Source: Frankiales bacterium (GTDB lineage Bacteria > Actinomycetota > Actinomycetes > Mycobacteriales > SCTD01). Taken from it: DNA of 14,430 nucleotides. Each line of letters begins with the position of its first letter. The stretch's first letter is position 1. Below, in pieces: positions 7,131 to 14,430 of the stretch. The notes below the pieces were generated by a model that was not told the origin of the DNA, made no database searches, and saw only the letters and a program-made list of their open reading frames with translations. The position numbers were made by a program, and so were the translations under genes. The stretch spans positions 1 to 14,430 of the forward strand of contig JAOPWK010000027.1 of the NCBI GenBank assembly GCA_025965735.1, written 5' to 3'.

Positions 7131-8269
7131 CAGCTGCCCGTGCGGCGCTTGGCCGACGCGCGCGTCTCGACCGGCTCCGACAGGTCCGTGGTCGGCTCCG
7201 GCACGTGCGTGTCGCCGCCGACGATGGTCACCGCCTCCGCGAAGTGGCACGCAACGGGGTGGCCCTGTCCGCGGTCGACCAGCTCCGGCGGGTCGGTCGC
7301 GCAGATGTCCTGCGCCTTCCAGCAGCGGGTGCGGAAGCGGCAACCGGACGGCGGGTTGGCCGGGCTCGGCACGTCGCCGGTGAGCATGATGCGCGTCTTC
7401 TGCGACCGGGCCACCGGGTCCAGCACCGGCACGGCCGACAGCAGGGCCTGGGTGTACGGGTGGGCGCTCTGCTCGTAGATCTCGTCCTCGGTACCGATCT
7501 CGACGATGCTGCCGAGGTACATCACCGCGACCCGGTCGCTGATGTGCCGGACGACCGACAGGTCGTGCGCGATGAAGATGTACGCCAGGCCGAAGTCGCG
7601 CTTGAGCTCCTCGAGCAGGTTGACCACCTGCGCCTGCACCGACACGTCGAGGGCCGACACCGGCTCGTCGCACACGATGATCTCGGGCTGCAGGGCCAGC
7701 GCGCGGGCGATGCCGATGCGCTGGCGCTGGCCGCCGGAGAACTGGTGCGGGTAGCGGTTGACGAAGTCCGGGTTCAGCCCGACCCGCTCCAGCAGCTCGC
7801 GGACGCGCTGCGACCGCTGGCCCTTCGGCACGACGTCGGGGTGGATCTCCCACGGCTCGCCCACGATGTCGCCGACGGTCATGCGCGGGTTCAGCGAGGA
7901 GTACGGGTCCTGGAAGATGATCTGGATGTTGCGACGGAGCCGGCGCAGGTCCTTGCCGGACAGGTGCGTGACGTCCTCACCCTTGTAGTACACCTTCCCG
8001 GCGGTCGGCTTCTCCAGCTGCATGAGCAGCTTGGACACCGTCGACTTGCCGCAGCCGGACTCGCCGACCAGGCCGAGCGTCTCGCCGGAGCGCAGCTCGA
8101 AGTTGACGCCGTCGACGGCGCGCACCTGGCCGACCGTCTTCTTGAAGACGATGCCCTGGGTGATCGGGAAGTGCTTGACCAGGCCCTCGACGCGCAGCAG
8201 CGGCACACCGGACGGGTCGGCCTCGTGGCGGACCGTGGGCGCGGCGCCGGGCGTGGTGTCAGTGGTCAT
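7130..8269 (-). CDS. Oligopeptide/dipeptide ABC importer ATPase, OppF/DppF type
   Basis: One of two nucleotide-binding subunits driving import of short peptides or related nickel/peptide-family substrates. The 379 residues carry Walker [10 protein letters not shown] (69-77), Q-loop Gln120 in [13 protein letters not shown], signature FSGGQRQR (177-184), Walker B IIVCDEP (197-203) and switch His235. The C-terminal oligopeptide-transporter extension has Cys310, Cys316, Cys323 and Cys341 (GCRFRTRC...IC...ACHF), the spacing of a possible metal or Fe-S site. [13 protein letters not shown] sequence and the FPITQG N-terminal region favour the F rather than D subunit. The ATG has GAGG six nt upstream and lies 11 nt inside the end of the partner ATPase gene. 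The last 30 residues are a polar tail with no recognised function. The substrate cannot be told from sequence. Confidence 0.92.
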   Translation of the reverse strand: MTTDTTPGAAPTVRHEADPSGVPLLRVEGLVKHFPITQGIVFKKTVGQVRAVDGVNFELRSGETLGLVGESGCGKSTVSKLLMQLEKPTAGKVYYKGEDVTHLSGKDLRRLRRNIQIIFQDPYSSLNPRMTVGDIVGEPWEIHPDVVPKGQRSQRVRELLERVGLNPDFVNRYPHQFSGGQRQRIGIARALALQPEIIVCDEPVSALDVSVQAQVVNLLEELKRDFGLAYIFIAHDLSVVRHISDRVAVMYLGSIVEIGTEDEIYEQSAHPYTQALLSAVPVLDPVARSQKTRIMLTGDVPSPANPPSGCRFRTRCWKAQDICATDPPELVDRGQGHPVACHFAEAVTIVGGDTHVPEPTTDLSEPVETRASAKRRTGS

Positions 8270-9284
8270 TGAGCACCTCTTCGGCGTAGTGGCACGCGCT
8301 GCGCCGGCCCGGCACGACCTCGAGCAGCGGCGGCAGCGCGGTCGGGCAGTAGTCGGTGGCGCGGGGGCAGCGCGGGTGGAACGGGCAGCCGGTCGGCAGG
8401 TCGGCGAGGTTCGGCGGCGAGCCGACGATCGGGTTGAGCCGCTGCCCCTTCTGGTCGACCCGCGCGATGGAGGCCATCAGCCCCTCGGTGTAGGGCATCG
8501 CCGGCGCGCTGAAGACGGCGTCGGTGGCGCCGGTCTCGACGATCCGGCCGGCGTACATGACCGCCACGCGGTCGGCGATCTCGCCGACGACGCCGAGGTC
8601 GTGGGTGATGAGGATGAGCCCCATCCCCGTCTCGTCCTGCAGCTCCTGGAGCAGGTCCATGATCTGGGCCTGCACCGTGACGTCCAGCGCGGTGGTCGGC
8701 TCGTCGGCGATGAGGATCGCCGGGTCGAGCGCGATCGCCATCGCGATCATGACGCGCTGGCGCATGCCGCCGGAGAACTGGTGCGGGTAGTCCCCGACGC
8801 GGTCCTTGGCGGCCGGGATGCGCACCCGGTCCATCAGCTCGATGGCCAGCTTCTTGGCCTCGCCACGGGAGGTGCCGCGGTGCCGGCGGAACATCTCGCC
8901 GATCTGCGCGCCGACGCTGAACACGGGGTTCAGCGAGGAGAGCGCGTCCTGGAACACGATCGAGATCTCCTCGCCGCGGATGTCGCGCTGCTCCTTGGCG
9001 CCCATCTTCAGCAGGTCGCGGCCCTTGTAGCGGATCTCGCCGCCGGTGACGAAGCCGGGCGGGGTGTCCAGGATGCCCATGATGGTCTGGGCGCTGACGG
9101 ACTTGCCGCAGCCGGACTCGCCGAGGATCGCCAGGGTCTCGCCGGCGTTCAGCGTGTAGCTGATGCCGTTCACGGCGTGCACGACGCCGTAGTCGGTGCG
9201 GAACTCCACGTAGAGGTCGTCGACCTCCAGCAGCGGTGCTCCGCCGGCGGCGGCTCCTGTCGGGCTGGTGAGGACGCTCGTCAT
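8259..9284 (-). CDS. Oligopeptide/dipeptide ABC importer ATPase, OppD/DppD type
   Basis: Second nucleotide-binding subunit of the same importer. The 341 residues carry Walker [10 protein letters not shown] (55-63), Q-loop Gln112 in [12 protein letters not shown], signature SGGMRQR (171-177), Walker B ILIADEP (190-196) and switch His228. All catalytic motifs look intact, so both ATP sites of the D/F heterodimer are probably active. The C-terminal domain ends with GCPFHPRC (299-306), Cys313 and ACHY (330-333), the four-cysteine arrangement for which a [4Fe-4S] cluster has been described, as I recall, in mycobacterial OppD. The start is one nt after the preceding permease stop, and the 3' end overlaps the partner ATPase by 11 nt, giving tight coupling. 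D-subunit assignment rests on FGMRQR-type signature and gene order B-C-D-F. Confidence 0.92.
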   Translation of the reverse strand: MTSVLTSPTGAAAGGAPLLEVDDLYVEFRTDYGVVHAVNGISYTLNAGETLAILGESGCGKSVSAQTIMGILDTPPGFVTGGEIRYKGRDLLKMGAKEQRDIRGEEISIVFQDALSSLNPVFSVGAQIGEMFRRHRGTSRGEAKKLAIELMDRVRIPAAKDRVGDYPHQFSGGMRQRVMIAMAIALDPAILIADEPTTALDVTVQAQIMDLLQELQDETGMGLILITHDLGVVGEIADRVAVMYAGRIVETGATDAVFSAPAMPYTEGLMASIARVDQKGQRLNPIVGSPPNLADLPTGCPFHPRCPRATDYCPTALPPLLEVVPGRRSACHYAEEVLNDH

Positions 9285-9285
9285 G

Positions 9286-10308
9286 TCAGCGCAGCTTCGG
9301 GTCGAGGGCGTCGCGCAGGGCGTCGCCGAGCAGGATGAAGGACAGCACCGTCACCGACAGGAAGACGCTCGGGAAGAACAGCAGGTGCGGGGAGCTGCGG
9401 ATGTAGTTCTGGGCGCTGTTGATCTGCAGGCCCCAGGAGATCGCGGGCTGCTGCAGGCCGATGCCGAGGAAGGACAGCGTCGCCTCCGCGGCGATGATGC
9501 CGCCGACCGCGATCGTCCCGTAGACCAGCACGGGCGCCAGGCCGTTCGGGACGATGTGCTTGAGGATGATCCGGCTGTTGCTGGCCCCCATGGCGCGGGC
9601 CGCGCTGACGTAGTCGGTCTCCTTGATGCTGATCACGCTGGACCGGAACAGGCGCATGAACGTCAGCCAGCCCAGCAGGATCAGCGCGATCGACACGGTC
9701 GCGAGGTTGCGCTCGCCGAAGAACCGGGGCGAGGCCAGCAGCTGCAGCAGCAGGATGGCCCCGAGGATCGTCGGCAGGCCGTAGATGACGTCGGTGATGC
9801 GGGCGATGACCGTGTCGAACCAGCCGCCGAAGTAGCCGGCCAGCGCGCCCAGGAAGACCCCGATGAGCATCGAGCCGCCCACGACCACCAGACCGATGAT
9901 CATCGAGACGCGGGCGCCGTAGATGACCGTGGAGTAGTAGTCGCAGCCGAAGGTGTCGTAGCCGAACCAGGCGCCGTTGGTGCCGGGGCCCTGGCGTGAG
10001 TCACCCAGCTGACAGGCGCCGCGCGCCCGTGGGTCGATGCTCGTGAACAGCTGCGGGGCGATCGACATGACCGTCAGCACCAGCAGCATCGCGGACGCGA
10101 TGAGGAACAGGGTGTTCTTGCGCAGCTGACGCCACGCGTCGGACCACAGGCTGGCCTGACGCAGGTCGCCGGTGCCCGAGCCGGCGGTCAGCTCGGGGAC
10201 CGTGCCGGGGGCGTTGCCGACGCCCGTGGCGGCCTCTGGCGACGGGTGCGTCTCGGTGGCGACCGACGACGCCGAGGCGTTGCGCGGGTCGGGGGGCGCG
10301 TCACTCAT
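9286..10308 (-). CDS. Oligopeptide/dipeptide ABC importer permease, OppC/DppC type
   Basis: Inner-membrane permease pairing with the OppB-type subunit to form the transport path. Of 340 residues, the first 60 or so are a polar Ala/Pro/Ser/Thr-rich cytoplasmic extension. The first membrane helix spans about 66-86. An outer loop holds Cys99 and Cys122 (GACQLGD and FGCDYYS), a possible disulfide. Five further hydrophobic segments follow. The ATPase-coupling EAA loop is TDYVSAARAMGAS...HIVPN (231-255). The C-terminus DALRDALDPKLR is typical of the family. The ATG overlaps the end of the oppB-type gene by 8 nt, and the ATPase gene follows after one base. Function as a DppC/OppC permease is secure; substrate is not. 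Confidence 0.93.
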   Translation of the reverse strand: MSDAPPDPRNASASSVATETHPSPEAATGVGNAPGTVPELTAGSGTGDLRQASLWSDAWRQLRKNTLFLIASAMLLVLTVMSIAPQLFTSIDPRARGACQLGDSRQGPGTNGAWFGYDTFGCDYYSTVIYGARVSMIIGLVVVGGSMLIGVFLGALAGYFGGWFDTVIARITDVIYGLPTILGAILLLQLLASPRFFGERNLATVSIALILLGWLTFMRLFRSSVISIKETDYVSAARAMGASNSRIILKHIVPNGLAPVLVYGTIAVGGIIAAEATLSFLGIGLQQPAISWGLQINSAQNYIRSSPHLLFFPSVFLSVTVLSFILLGDALRDALDPKLR

Positions 10309-11224
10309 AGCGGATCCGGGGGTCGAGGGCCGCGTACAGGACGTCGACCAGCAGGTTGAAGAAGATGTAGATGAAGACGAACAGCGTCACGATGCCGACG
10401 ACGACGGCGCCCTCCTGGCTGCGGACGGCGTCGAAGACGGCGCGTCCCAGACCGGGGATGTTGAAGATGCCCTCCGTGACGATGGCCCCGGACAGCAGCA
10501 GCCCGAAGTCGGCGCCCAGGTAGGTCACCACTGGGATCAGGCTGTTGCGCAGCGTGTGCTTGCCGACCACGGACGCGGGGGTGAGCCCCTTGGCCTTGGC
10601 CGTGCGGACGTAGTCGTTGCGCAGGTTCTCCACCAGCGAGGTGCGGGTGAGGCGGGCGACGTAGGCCAGCGACAGCGCGGCGAGCACGAAGCCCGGCAGC
10701 AGGTAGCTCCGCAGGCCGTCGTTCAGGCCGGCGATGGGGAACAGCCCGAGTCGCAGGCCGAAGACGTACTGGCCGAGGAACCCCAGCACGAACACCGGGA
10801 TCGACACGATCAGGGTGGTCGAGACCAGGACCAGGCTGTCGAAGAAGCTCTTGCGGCGGATGCCGGCCAGGATGCCGGCGAGCAGGCCGAAGACGATCTC
10901 GAACAGGATGGCGACGGTCGCCAGCTTCAGCGTGACCGGGAAGCGCTCGCTGATGATCTCCGACACCGGCCGGCCGCTGAAGTCCTGGCCGAAGTCGCCC
11001 TGGGCCAGGGCCCCGACGTACTTGGCGTACTGCACCGGCAGCGGGTCGTCCAGGTTGTACTGCTCGCGGAGCTCGTTCTGCACGGACACGGGCAGCGGAC
11101 GGTCACCGCCGAGCGCGCGGATGGGGTCGCCCGGCAGCGCGAACACCATCGCGAAGATCAGGAAGGACGCGCCCAGCAGGACCGGGATCGCCAGCAGCAG
11201 TCGGCGCGCGATGTAGCGGGCCAT
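10301..11224 (-). CDS. Oligopeptide/dipeptide ABC importer permease, OppB/DppB type
   Basis: First membrane subunit of the importer. The 307 residues begin with the classic MARYIARRLLLAIPVLLGAS helix, then FALPGDP (28-34), an outer-loop region with LREQYNLDDPLPVQY, and QGDFGQDFSGRPV. The EAA coupling loop is NDYVRTAKAKGL...KHTLRNSLIP. The C-terminus is YAALDPRIRYE. Six membrane segments are expected and visible as hydrophobic stretches. The ATG at 11224 has GGAGG only 3 nt upstream, unusually close, but no other start is in frame nearby. It heads the permease-ATPase block and is 191 nt downstream of the lipoprotein gene, with two hairpins in between. A TAGGCT (minus strand, 11276-11271) could be a -10 for an internal promoter, but no convincing -35 was seen. 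Confidence 0.93.
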   Translation of the reverse strand: MARYIARRLLLAIPVLLGASFLIFAMVFALPGDPIRALGGDRPLPVSVQNELREQYNLDDPLPVQYAKYVGALAQGDFGQDFSGRPVSEIISERFPVTLKLATVAILFEIVFGLLAGILAGIRRKSFFDSLVLVSTTLIVSIPVFVLGFLGQYVFGLRLGLFPIAGLNDGLRSYLLPGFVLAALSLAYVARLTRTSLVENLRNDYVRTAKAKGLTPASVVGKHTLRNSLIPVVTYLGADFGLLLSGAIVTEGIFNIPGLGRAVFDAVRSQEGAVVVGIVTLFVFIYIFFNLLVDVLYAALDPRIRYE

Positions 11225-11330
11225 GACCCTCCATCTCGTTCATCGGGTGGCGGTGGCACCCGGTCGGGGCAGCCTAGTCACGCGGACGGGGTTTGTGGGG
11301 GCCGCGACGCGGCCGTGTCACCCCCGCAGC

Positions 11331-11377
11331 GGAACGGCGTGCCGCCGAGGTGCAGGCACCTGGCGACACGCCGTTCC
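11331..11377 (-). terminator. Long hairpin, second of two after the lipoprotein gene
   Basis: Perfect 11-bp arms GGAACGGCGTG (11331-11341) and CACGCCGTTCC (11367-11377) enclose a 4-bp stem (11343-11346 with 11362-11365) and an inner AGGTGC/GCACCT stem (11348-11353 with 11356-11361), separated by one mismatch and one bulge. Nearly the whole 47 nt is paired. It lies between the lipoprotein and permease genes and may terminate most transcripts or protect the upstream mRNA end. Confidence 0.75.
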
Positions 11378-11381
11378 GAGC

Positions 11382-11407
11382 CGGTCCCGGCGCACGCGCC
11401 GGGACCG
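11382..11407 (-). terminator. GC-rich hairpin, first of two after the lipoprotein gene
   Basis: CGGTCCCGGCGC (11382-11393) and GCGCCGGGACCG (11396-11407) are perfect 12-bp reverse complements around two bases; in practice about a 10-bp stem with a 6-nt loop. It begins 8 nt after the lipoprotein stop on the minus strand and is followed within 5 nt by the next hairpin. There is no U-tract. It is probably a partial terminator or 3'-end stabiliser. Confidence 0.75.
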
Positions 11408-11415
11408 TCAGGGCA

Positions 11416-13062
11416 CTACTGGTTGACCGTCACGTCCTCGAGCACGATGTTGCTGAACGCGTCGACCTTGACGTTGCTGATCTTGTCGGAGTGCACGTAC
11501 GAGCCCCGGCTGAAGAACATCGGCATGATCGGCATGTCCTCCAGGAGCACGTCCTCCGCCTCCTGGTACTTCTTCACGGCGTCCTCGTTGTTCTCGGCCT
11601 TGTTGCCCTCGGCCACGAGGTCGTCGAACGCCGGGTTGCTGTAGAACGCGGAGTTCGAGCCGTTCGGCGGGAGCGCCTTGGTGCTGTACAGCGGCTCCAG
11701 GTAGTTCTGCGGGCTCGGGTAGTCCATCTGCCAGCCGAGGCGGAACGGGCCGGTGAAGCCCTTGGCGTCACCCTTCGGCAGGTACTCCGCGAACATCAGG
11801 CCACCCTGGAGCTTGTAGGTGATGCCGAGGTTGTCGCGCAGGTTGTTGCCGACGGCCTGGACCCACTCGTCGTGGCCGGCACCGGCGTTGAACCACAGGT
11901 CGACCGGCTTGCTGGTGTCGAAGCCGGACTCCTCGAGAAGCTTCTTGGCCTCGTCCGGCTTGTACTCGCAGAACTTGCAGGCGTCCTCGCGGTGGCCGTC
12001 GACGACCGGCGAGATGGCGGAGTAGGCCGGCGCGCGGGTGCCGTTGAAGATGGCCTCGGAGATCGCCTTGCGGTCGATCGCCATGGAGAAGGCCTGACGG
12101 ACCTTCTTGTCCTTGAAGCGCGGGTCGTAGGTCGGGAAGCCCAGGTACTGGAAGGTGCTGGTCTCCCGGTCGATGGCGCGGTCGCCGAACTCGTCCTGGT
12201 AGGTGCTGATGGCGTCCGGCGGGACGTCGGAGAAGTCGAGGTTGCCGGCCTGCACGTCGGTGTAGGCGGTGTTGACCTCGGTGTAGACGCGGAACTCGAC
12301 CGCGTCGGCCTTGGCCTTGGTGCCGGCGTACTCCTCGTAGCGGCTGACCGTGAAGCCCTTGCCGGCCTGGAAGTCCCCGTCGGCCTTGAACGGGCCGTTG
12401 CCGATCGGCTTCTTGCCGAAGGCGTCCTGGGCCGGCTTGCCGGCGAAGAACGACTCGGGCAGCGGCGAGAACGCCGTGTAGCCGAGCGTGATCGGGTACT
12501 GGCGGAACGGGTCCTTCAGCGCGACGGTGAACTCGGTGTCGCTGACCTTCTTGAGGCCGGACAGCTCGGTCGCCGCAGGAGCCGCAGCGCCCTCGGCCGC
12601 CTGCAGCTCGTCGTAGCCCTGGATGTTGGCGAAGAAGTACGAGCCGCCCTGGGCGTTGGTGCTGTTGGACGCGAAGTTCCACGCCTTGATGAAGGAGTCA
12701 GAGGTGACGGGCGTGCCGTCGTGGAACGTCCAGCCCTCGTTCAGCTTGATCGTCCAGTTCTGGGAGTCCTCGGACTCGACGGACTCGGCGACACCGGTCA
12801 TGGCGAGCTCGGTGGTCTCGGAGTCGTACTCGACGAGACCGGTGAAGAGCGCGTCGACGACCTGACCGCCCTCGGTCTCGCTGGTGTTGCTCGGGATCAG
12901 CGGGTTCTCCGGCTCGCCGATGTACAGCGAGAAGGTGCCACCGGCCTTGCCCTCGGTGTCACCGCCGTCGCCGTCGTCGCTGCCCCCGCCGCACGCGGTC
13001 GCGGCGAGCGCGATCGTGAGCAGAGTGGCGCTGACGCGCATTCTCTTCCTGTGGACCTGCAC
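11416..13062 (-). CDS. Oligopeptide/dipeptide-type ABC importer substrate-binding lipoprotein
   Basis: Membrane-anchored extracytoplasmic receptor (SBP family 5, OppA/DppA type) that delivers substrate to the permeases. From GTG 13062 it has 548 residues. The signal peptide is KRMRV plus a hydrophobic core, then the lipobox region ALAATAC with lipidated Cys24, followed by a Gly/Asp-rich linker. Family landmarks are LNEGWTFHDGTPVTSDSF (107-124), QAFSMAIDRKAI (323-334) and LGWQMDYPSPQNYLEPLYS (442-460). Cys362 and Cys365 form a CKFC pair in the exported domain. GTG 13062 was chosen because AAGGAGG lies 8 nt upstream; an ATG at 13041 (MRVSATLL) is the alternative, and starts further upstream would bury the signal peptide behind 41 residues. 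It leads the importer operon. The bound ligand (peptides or other) cannot be read from sequence. Confidence 0.93.
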   Translation of the reverse strand: MQVHRKRMRVSATLLTIALAATACGGGSDDGDGGDTEGKAGGTFSLYIGEPENPLIPSNTSETEGGQVVDALFTGLVEYDSETTELAMTGVAESVESEDSQNWTIKLNEGWTFHDGTPVTSDSFIKAWNFASNSTNAQGGSYFFANIQGYDELQAAEGAAAPAATELSGLKKVSDTEFTVALKDPFRQYPITLGYTAFSPLPESFFAGKPAQDAFGKKPIGNGPFKADGDFQAGKGFTVSRYEEYAGTKAKADAVEFRVYTEVNTAYTDVQAGNLDFSDVPPDAISTYQDEFGDRAIDRETSTFQYLGFPTYDPRFKDKKVRQAFSMAIDRKAISEAIFNGTRAPAYSAISPVVDGHREDACKFCEYKPDEAKKLLEESGFDTSKPVDLWFNAGAGHDEWVQAVGNNLRDNLGITYKLQGGLMFAEYLPKGDAKGFTGPFRLGWQMDYPSPQNYLEPLYSTKALPPNGSNSAFYSNPAFDDLVAEGNKAENNEDAVKKYQEAEDVLLEDMPIMPMFFSRGSYVHSDKISNVKVDAFSNIVLEDVTVNQ

Positions 13063-13070
13063 CGGCTGTT

Positions 13071-13077
13071 CCTCCTT
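13071..13077 (-). promoter_or_regulatory. Strong ribosome binding site of the lipoprotein gene
   Basis: Read on the minus strand this is AAGGAGG, a near-perfect Shine-Dalgarno 8 nt before the GTG at 13062. It decides the start in favour of GTG 13062 over ATG 13041 and is the strongest such site in the window, consistent with high expression of a binding protein. Confidence 0.8.
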
Positions 13078-13105
13078 CTCCCGAACACGGGAGTACGGAC
13101 CTGTA

Positions 13106-13122
13106 CCGGGCTGACAGCCCGG
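13106..13122 (-). other. Hairpin in the presumed leader of the lipoprotein gene
   Basis: CCGGGCT/AGCCCGG (13106-13112 with 13116-13122) is a perfect 7-bp stem with a 3-nt loop, 44-60 nt upstream of the GTG start. If transcribed it would sit in the 5' leader. It may be an operator, a leader hairpin or a tail structure of the tpiA transcript. No clear -35/-10 pair was recognised in 13063-13220. Confidence 0.5.
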
Positions 13123-13227
13123 CGGGATGAGCCCATGCAAGCACCTTTGCGCGCCTGCCACGGGGACCCGACGGGCCCGCAGCACGAATCGTGACGGTCC
13201 TGTGACGCGTGACGGCGAGGGCTACAC

Positions 13228-13245
13228 CGCGCTGTGATCAGCGCG
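13228..13245 (-). terminator. Terminator-like hairpin after tpiA (distal)
   Basis: CGCGCTG (13228-13234) and CAGCGCG (13239-13245) form a perfect 7-bp stem with a 4-nt loop, about 20 nt after the tpiA stop on the minus strand. It has no U-tract and probably acts with the hairpin next to it to end the pgk-tpiA transcript. Confidence 0.55.
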
Positions 13246-13251
13246 TCATCC

Positions 13252-13266
13252 AGCGCGCAGCGCGCT
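13252..13266 (-). terminator. Terminator-like hairpin at the tpiA stop (proximal)
   Basis: AGCGCGC (13252-13258) and GCGCGCT (13260-13266) are perfect reverse complements around one base, so a 5-6 bp stem with a small loop. It starts at the last base of the tpiA TGA. Its GCGCGC sequence could also pair with the neighbouring hairpin. Confidence 0.45.
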
Positions 13267-14048
13267 CAGCCGGCGGCGAGGCGGCAGAGCTCGGCGAACT
13301 CCGCGGCGTCCAGGCTGGCGCCCCCGACGAGGGCCCCGTCGACGTCGGGCTGGGACATCAGGTCGCCGACGTTCGAGGCCTTGACCGACCCGCCGTAGAG
13401 CACGCGCACGCCGTCGGCGAGCTCGCCCGGGTACAGCTGCGCGAGGGTCAGCCGCACCTCGCCGCAGACCTCCTGCGCGTCGTCCGGCGTCGCCACCTCA
13501 CCGGTGCCGATGGCCCAGACCGGCTCGTACGCGACGACGATGCTGCGCGCCTGCTCGGCCGGCACCCCCTCGAGGGCCGCGCAGACCTGACCGACGGTGT
13601 GGTCGATCTGACCGTTGAGCTGGCGGACGTCCAGCCCCTCGCCGACGCAGAGGATCGGTGTGATGCCGTGCTCGATGGCCTTGGCGACCTTGGCCCGGCA
13701 GACCTCGTCGCTCTCGCCGTGGTACTGCCGGCGCTCGCTGTGTCCCACGAGCACGTAGGAGCAGCCGAGCTTGGCGAGCATCGGACCGCTGATCTCGCCG
13801 GTGTAGGCGCCGCTGTCGTGCATCGACAGGTCCTGCGCGCCGTACTTCAGGCGCAGCTTGTCGCCGTCCACCAGCGTCTGGACGCTGCGCAGGTCGGTGA
13901 ACGGCGGGACGACGACGCACTCGACCTTCTCGTGGTCCTCCGGCGTGAGGCTGAAGGCCAGCTTCTGCACCAGCGCGATGGCCTCGAGGTGGTTCAGGTT
14001 CATCTTCCAGTTGCCCGCGATGAGCGGCTGGCGCTTGGCCTTGGCCAT
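13266..14048 (-). CDS. tpiA: Triosephosphate isomerase
   Basis: Interconverts dihydroxyacetone phosphate and glyceraldehyde-3-phosphate in glycolysis and gluconeogenesis. The 260 residues have the complete TIM-barrel active site: Asn13 and Lys15 in AGNWKMN (11-17), His103 in VGHSERR (101-107), Glu175 in [11 protein letters not shown] (173-183, including the mobile loop 6), YGGSVK (218-223) and LVGGAS (240-245). Length and motifs are standard. The ATG shares one base with the pgk stop (TGATG), with GGAGGG just upstream inside pgk, so the two are translationally coupled. In many actinobacteria secG follows directly; here the importer operon comes next, after a 203-nt gap with terminator-like hairpins. 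Confidence 0.97.
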   Translation of the reverse strand: MAKAKRQPLIAGNWKMNLNHLEAIALVQKLAFSLTPEDHEKVECVVVPPFTDLRSVQTLVDGDKLRLKYGAQDLSMHDSGAYTGEISGPMLAKLGCSYVLVGHSERRQYHGESDEVCRAKVAKAIEHGITPILCVGEGLDVRQLNGQIDHTVGQVCAALEGVPAEQARSIVVAYEPVWAIGTGEVATPDDAQEVCGEVRLTLAQLYPGELADGVRVLYGGSVKASNVGDLMSQPDVDGALVGGASLDAAEFAELCRLAAG

Positions 14049-14430
14049 CAGCCCTCCAGGATCGTCAGCCCCGGCAGCGCCTTGCCCTCGAGGTACTCCA
14101 GGCTCGCGCCTCCCCCGGTGCTGATGTGGGTGAAGCGGGACTCGTCGACGCCCAGCGCCCGCACGGCCGCGGCACTGTCGCCGCCGCCGACCACGGTCAG
14201 CGCGCCGTCCAGGGACGCGACGGCCTCGGCGACGCCGCGGGTGCCCTCGGCGTACGGCGCCATCTCGAACACGCCCATCGGGCCGTTCCAGAAGACCGTC
14301 TTCGCACCGGTCAGCGCCTGGCTGAAGACCTGGCCGCTCCGGGGGCCGATGTCCAGGCCCATCCGGTCGCTCGGGATCGCGGTGGCGTCGACGACGTCGT
14401 GGTCGGCGTCCGCGGAGAAGGCGGTCGCCG
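14048..14430 (-). CDS. pgk: Phosphoglycerate kinase, C-terminal part only (window edge)
   Basis: Transfers phosphate from 1,3-bisphosphoglycerate to ADP in glycolysis. Only the last 126 residues are visible; the frame runs off the right edge, so the Met codon at 14362 is internal. Motifs of the C-terminal nucleotide-binding domain are present: [15 protein letters not shown] (near 14264-14287), the [10 protein letters not shown] loop (near 14165-14194) and [16 protein letters not shown], ending with LPGLTILEG. Sequence and spacing match the family and no disruption is seen. The stop overlaps the tpiA start by one base. A gap gene would be expected further upstream, outside the window. Confidence 0.95.
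   Translation of the reverse strand, partial: ATAFSADADHDVVDATAIPSDRMGLDIGPRSGQVFSQALTGAKTVFWNGPMGVFEMAPYAEGTRGVAEAVASLDGALTVVGGGDSAAAVRALGVDESRFTHISTGGGASLEYLEGKALPGLTILEG

Noticed and set aside
7205..9999. Plus-strand open frames opposite the two ATPases and the OppC permease
   Set aside because: Asp/Val/Leu/Arg-rich complement-strand translation of genes whose motifs are intact on the minus strand.
11271..11276. TAGGCT as a promoter -10 for the permease genes
   Set aside because: The -10 match is fair but no -35-like hexamer was found at 16-19 nt, so it was not listed as a feature.
13063..13185. Longer version of the binding lipoprotein starting at 13185
   Set aside because: It would place 41 residues before the signal peptide and would translate through the perfect Shine-Dalgarno at 13071-13077.
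13233..13248. TGTGATCA-containing stretch as a possible Crp-type site
   Set aside because: The second half-site does not match TCACA at the required spacing, and the TGTGATCA is explained by the loop of the tpiA hairpin.
1..14430. CRISPR array, tRNA, insertion sequence, defence or biosynthetic cluster
   Set aside because: No regularly spaced repeats, cloverleaf sequence, transposase or terminal inverted repeats, or defence/biosynthetic domains were seen.

Overview
The window is GC-rich DNA of about 70% G+C with GTG and ATG starts, tightly packed genes and no sign of a break in composition. It encodes OpcA and an RbpA-family protein, both essentially actinobacterial, so the source is a high-GC actinobacterium. 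The order is less certain; a Geodermatophilales/Frankiales-like lineage is a guess. The layout is a core carbon-metabolism neighbourhood, not an obvious mobile or defence island.

Positions 1-6259 (+ strand) hold an oxidative/non-oxidative pentose-phosphate and upper-glycolysis run: tal (5' end outside the window), pgi, zwf, opcA, pgl. Three of the four junctions (tal/pgi, pgi/zwf, opcA/pgl) are 4-nt GTGA or ATGA overlaps, which suggests one translationally coupled transcript. The exception is the 97-nt zwf-opcA gap, which contains a long imperfect palindrome ending just before the opcA ribosome binding site. Pgi, G6PDH (with its assembly factor OpcA), 6-phosphogluconolactonase and transaldolase together route glucose-6-phosphate through the pentose-phosphate shunt and back.

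Positions 6260-6423 are a convergent intergenic region with a strong hairpin that probably terminates both sides.

Positions 6424-14430 (- strand, read right to left) hold pgk (C-terminal part only), tpiA, a complete five-gene oligopeptide/dipeptide-type ABC importer (lipoprotein, two permeases, two ATPases), secG and an RbpA-family gene. In better-known actinobacteria the order, as I recall it, is gap-pgk-tpiA-secG (with an RbpA-like gene beside secG), facing the pgl-opcA-zwf-tal block. Here the importer sits between tpiA and secG. Each transcription unit on this strand is followed by one or two hairpins without U-tracts, and there are two tandem hairpins between the lipoprotein gene and the permease genes.

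I did not find a novel multi-gene system. Most worth a second look are the zwf-opcA palindrome, the importer placement, the tandem hairpins after the lipoprotein gene, the divergent linker of the RbpA-family protein, and the abutting disordered tails of Tal and Pgi. No tRNA, rRNA, CRISPR, insertion sequence or pseudogene was seen, and no gene-free stretch exceeds 210 bases.
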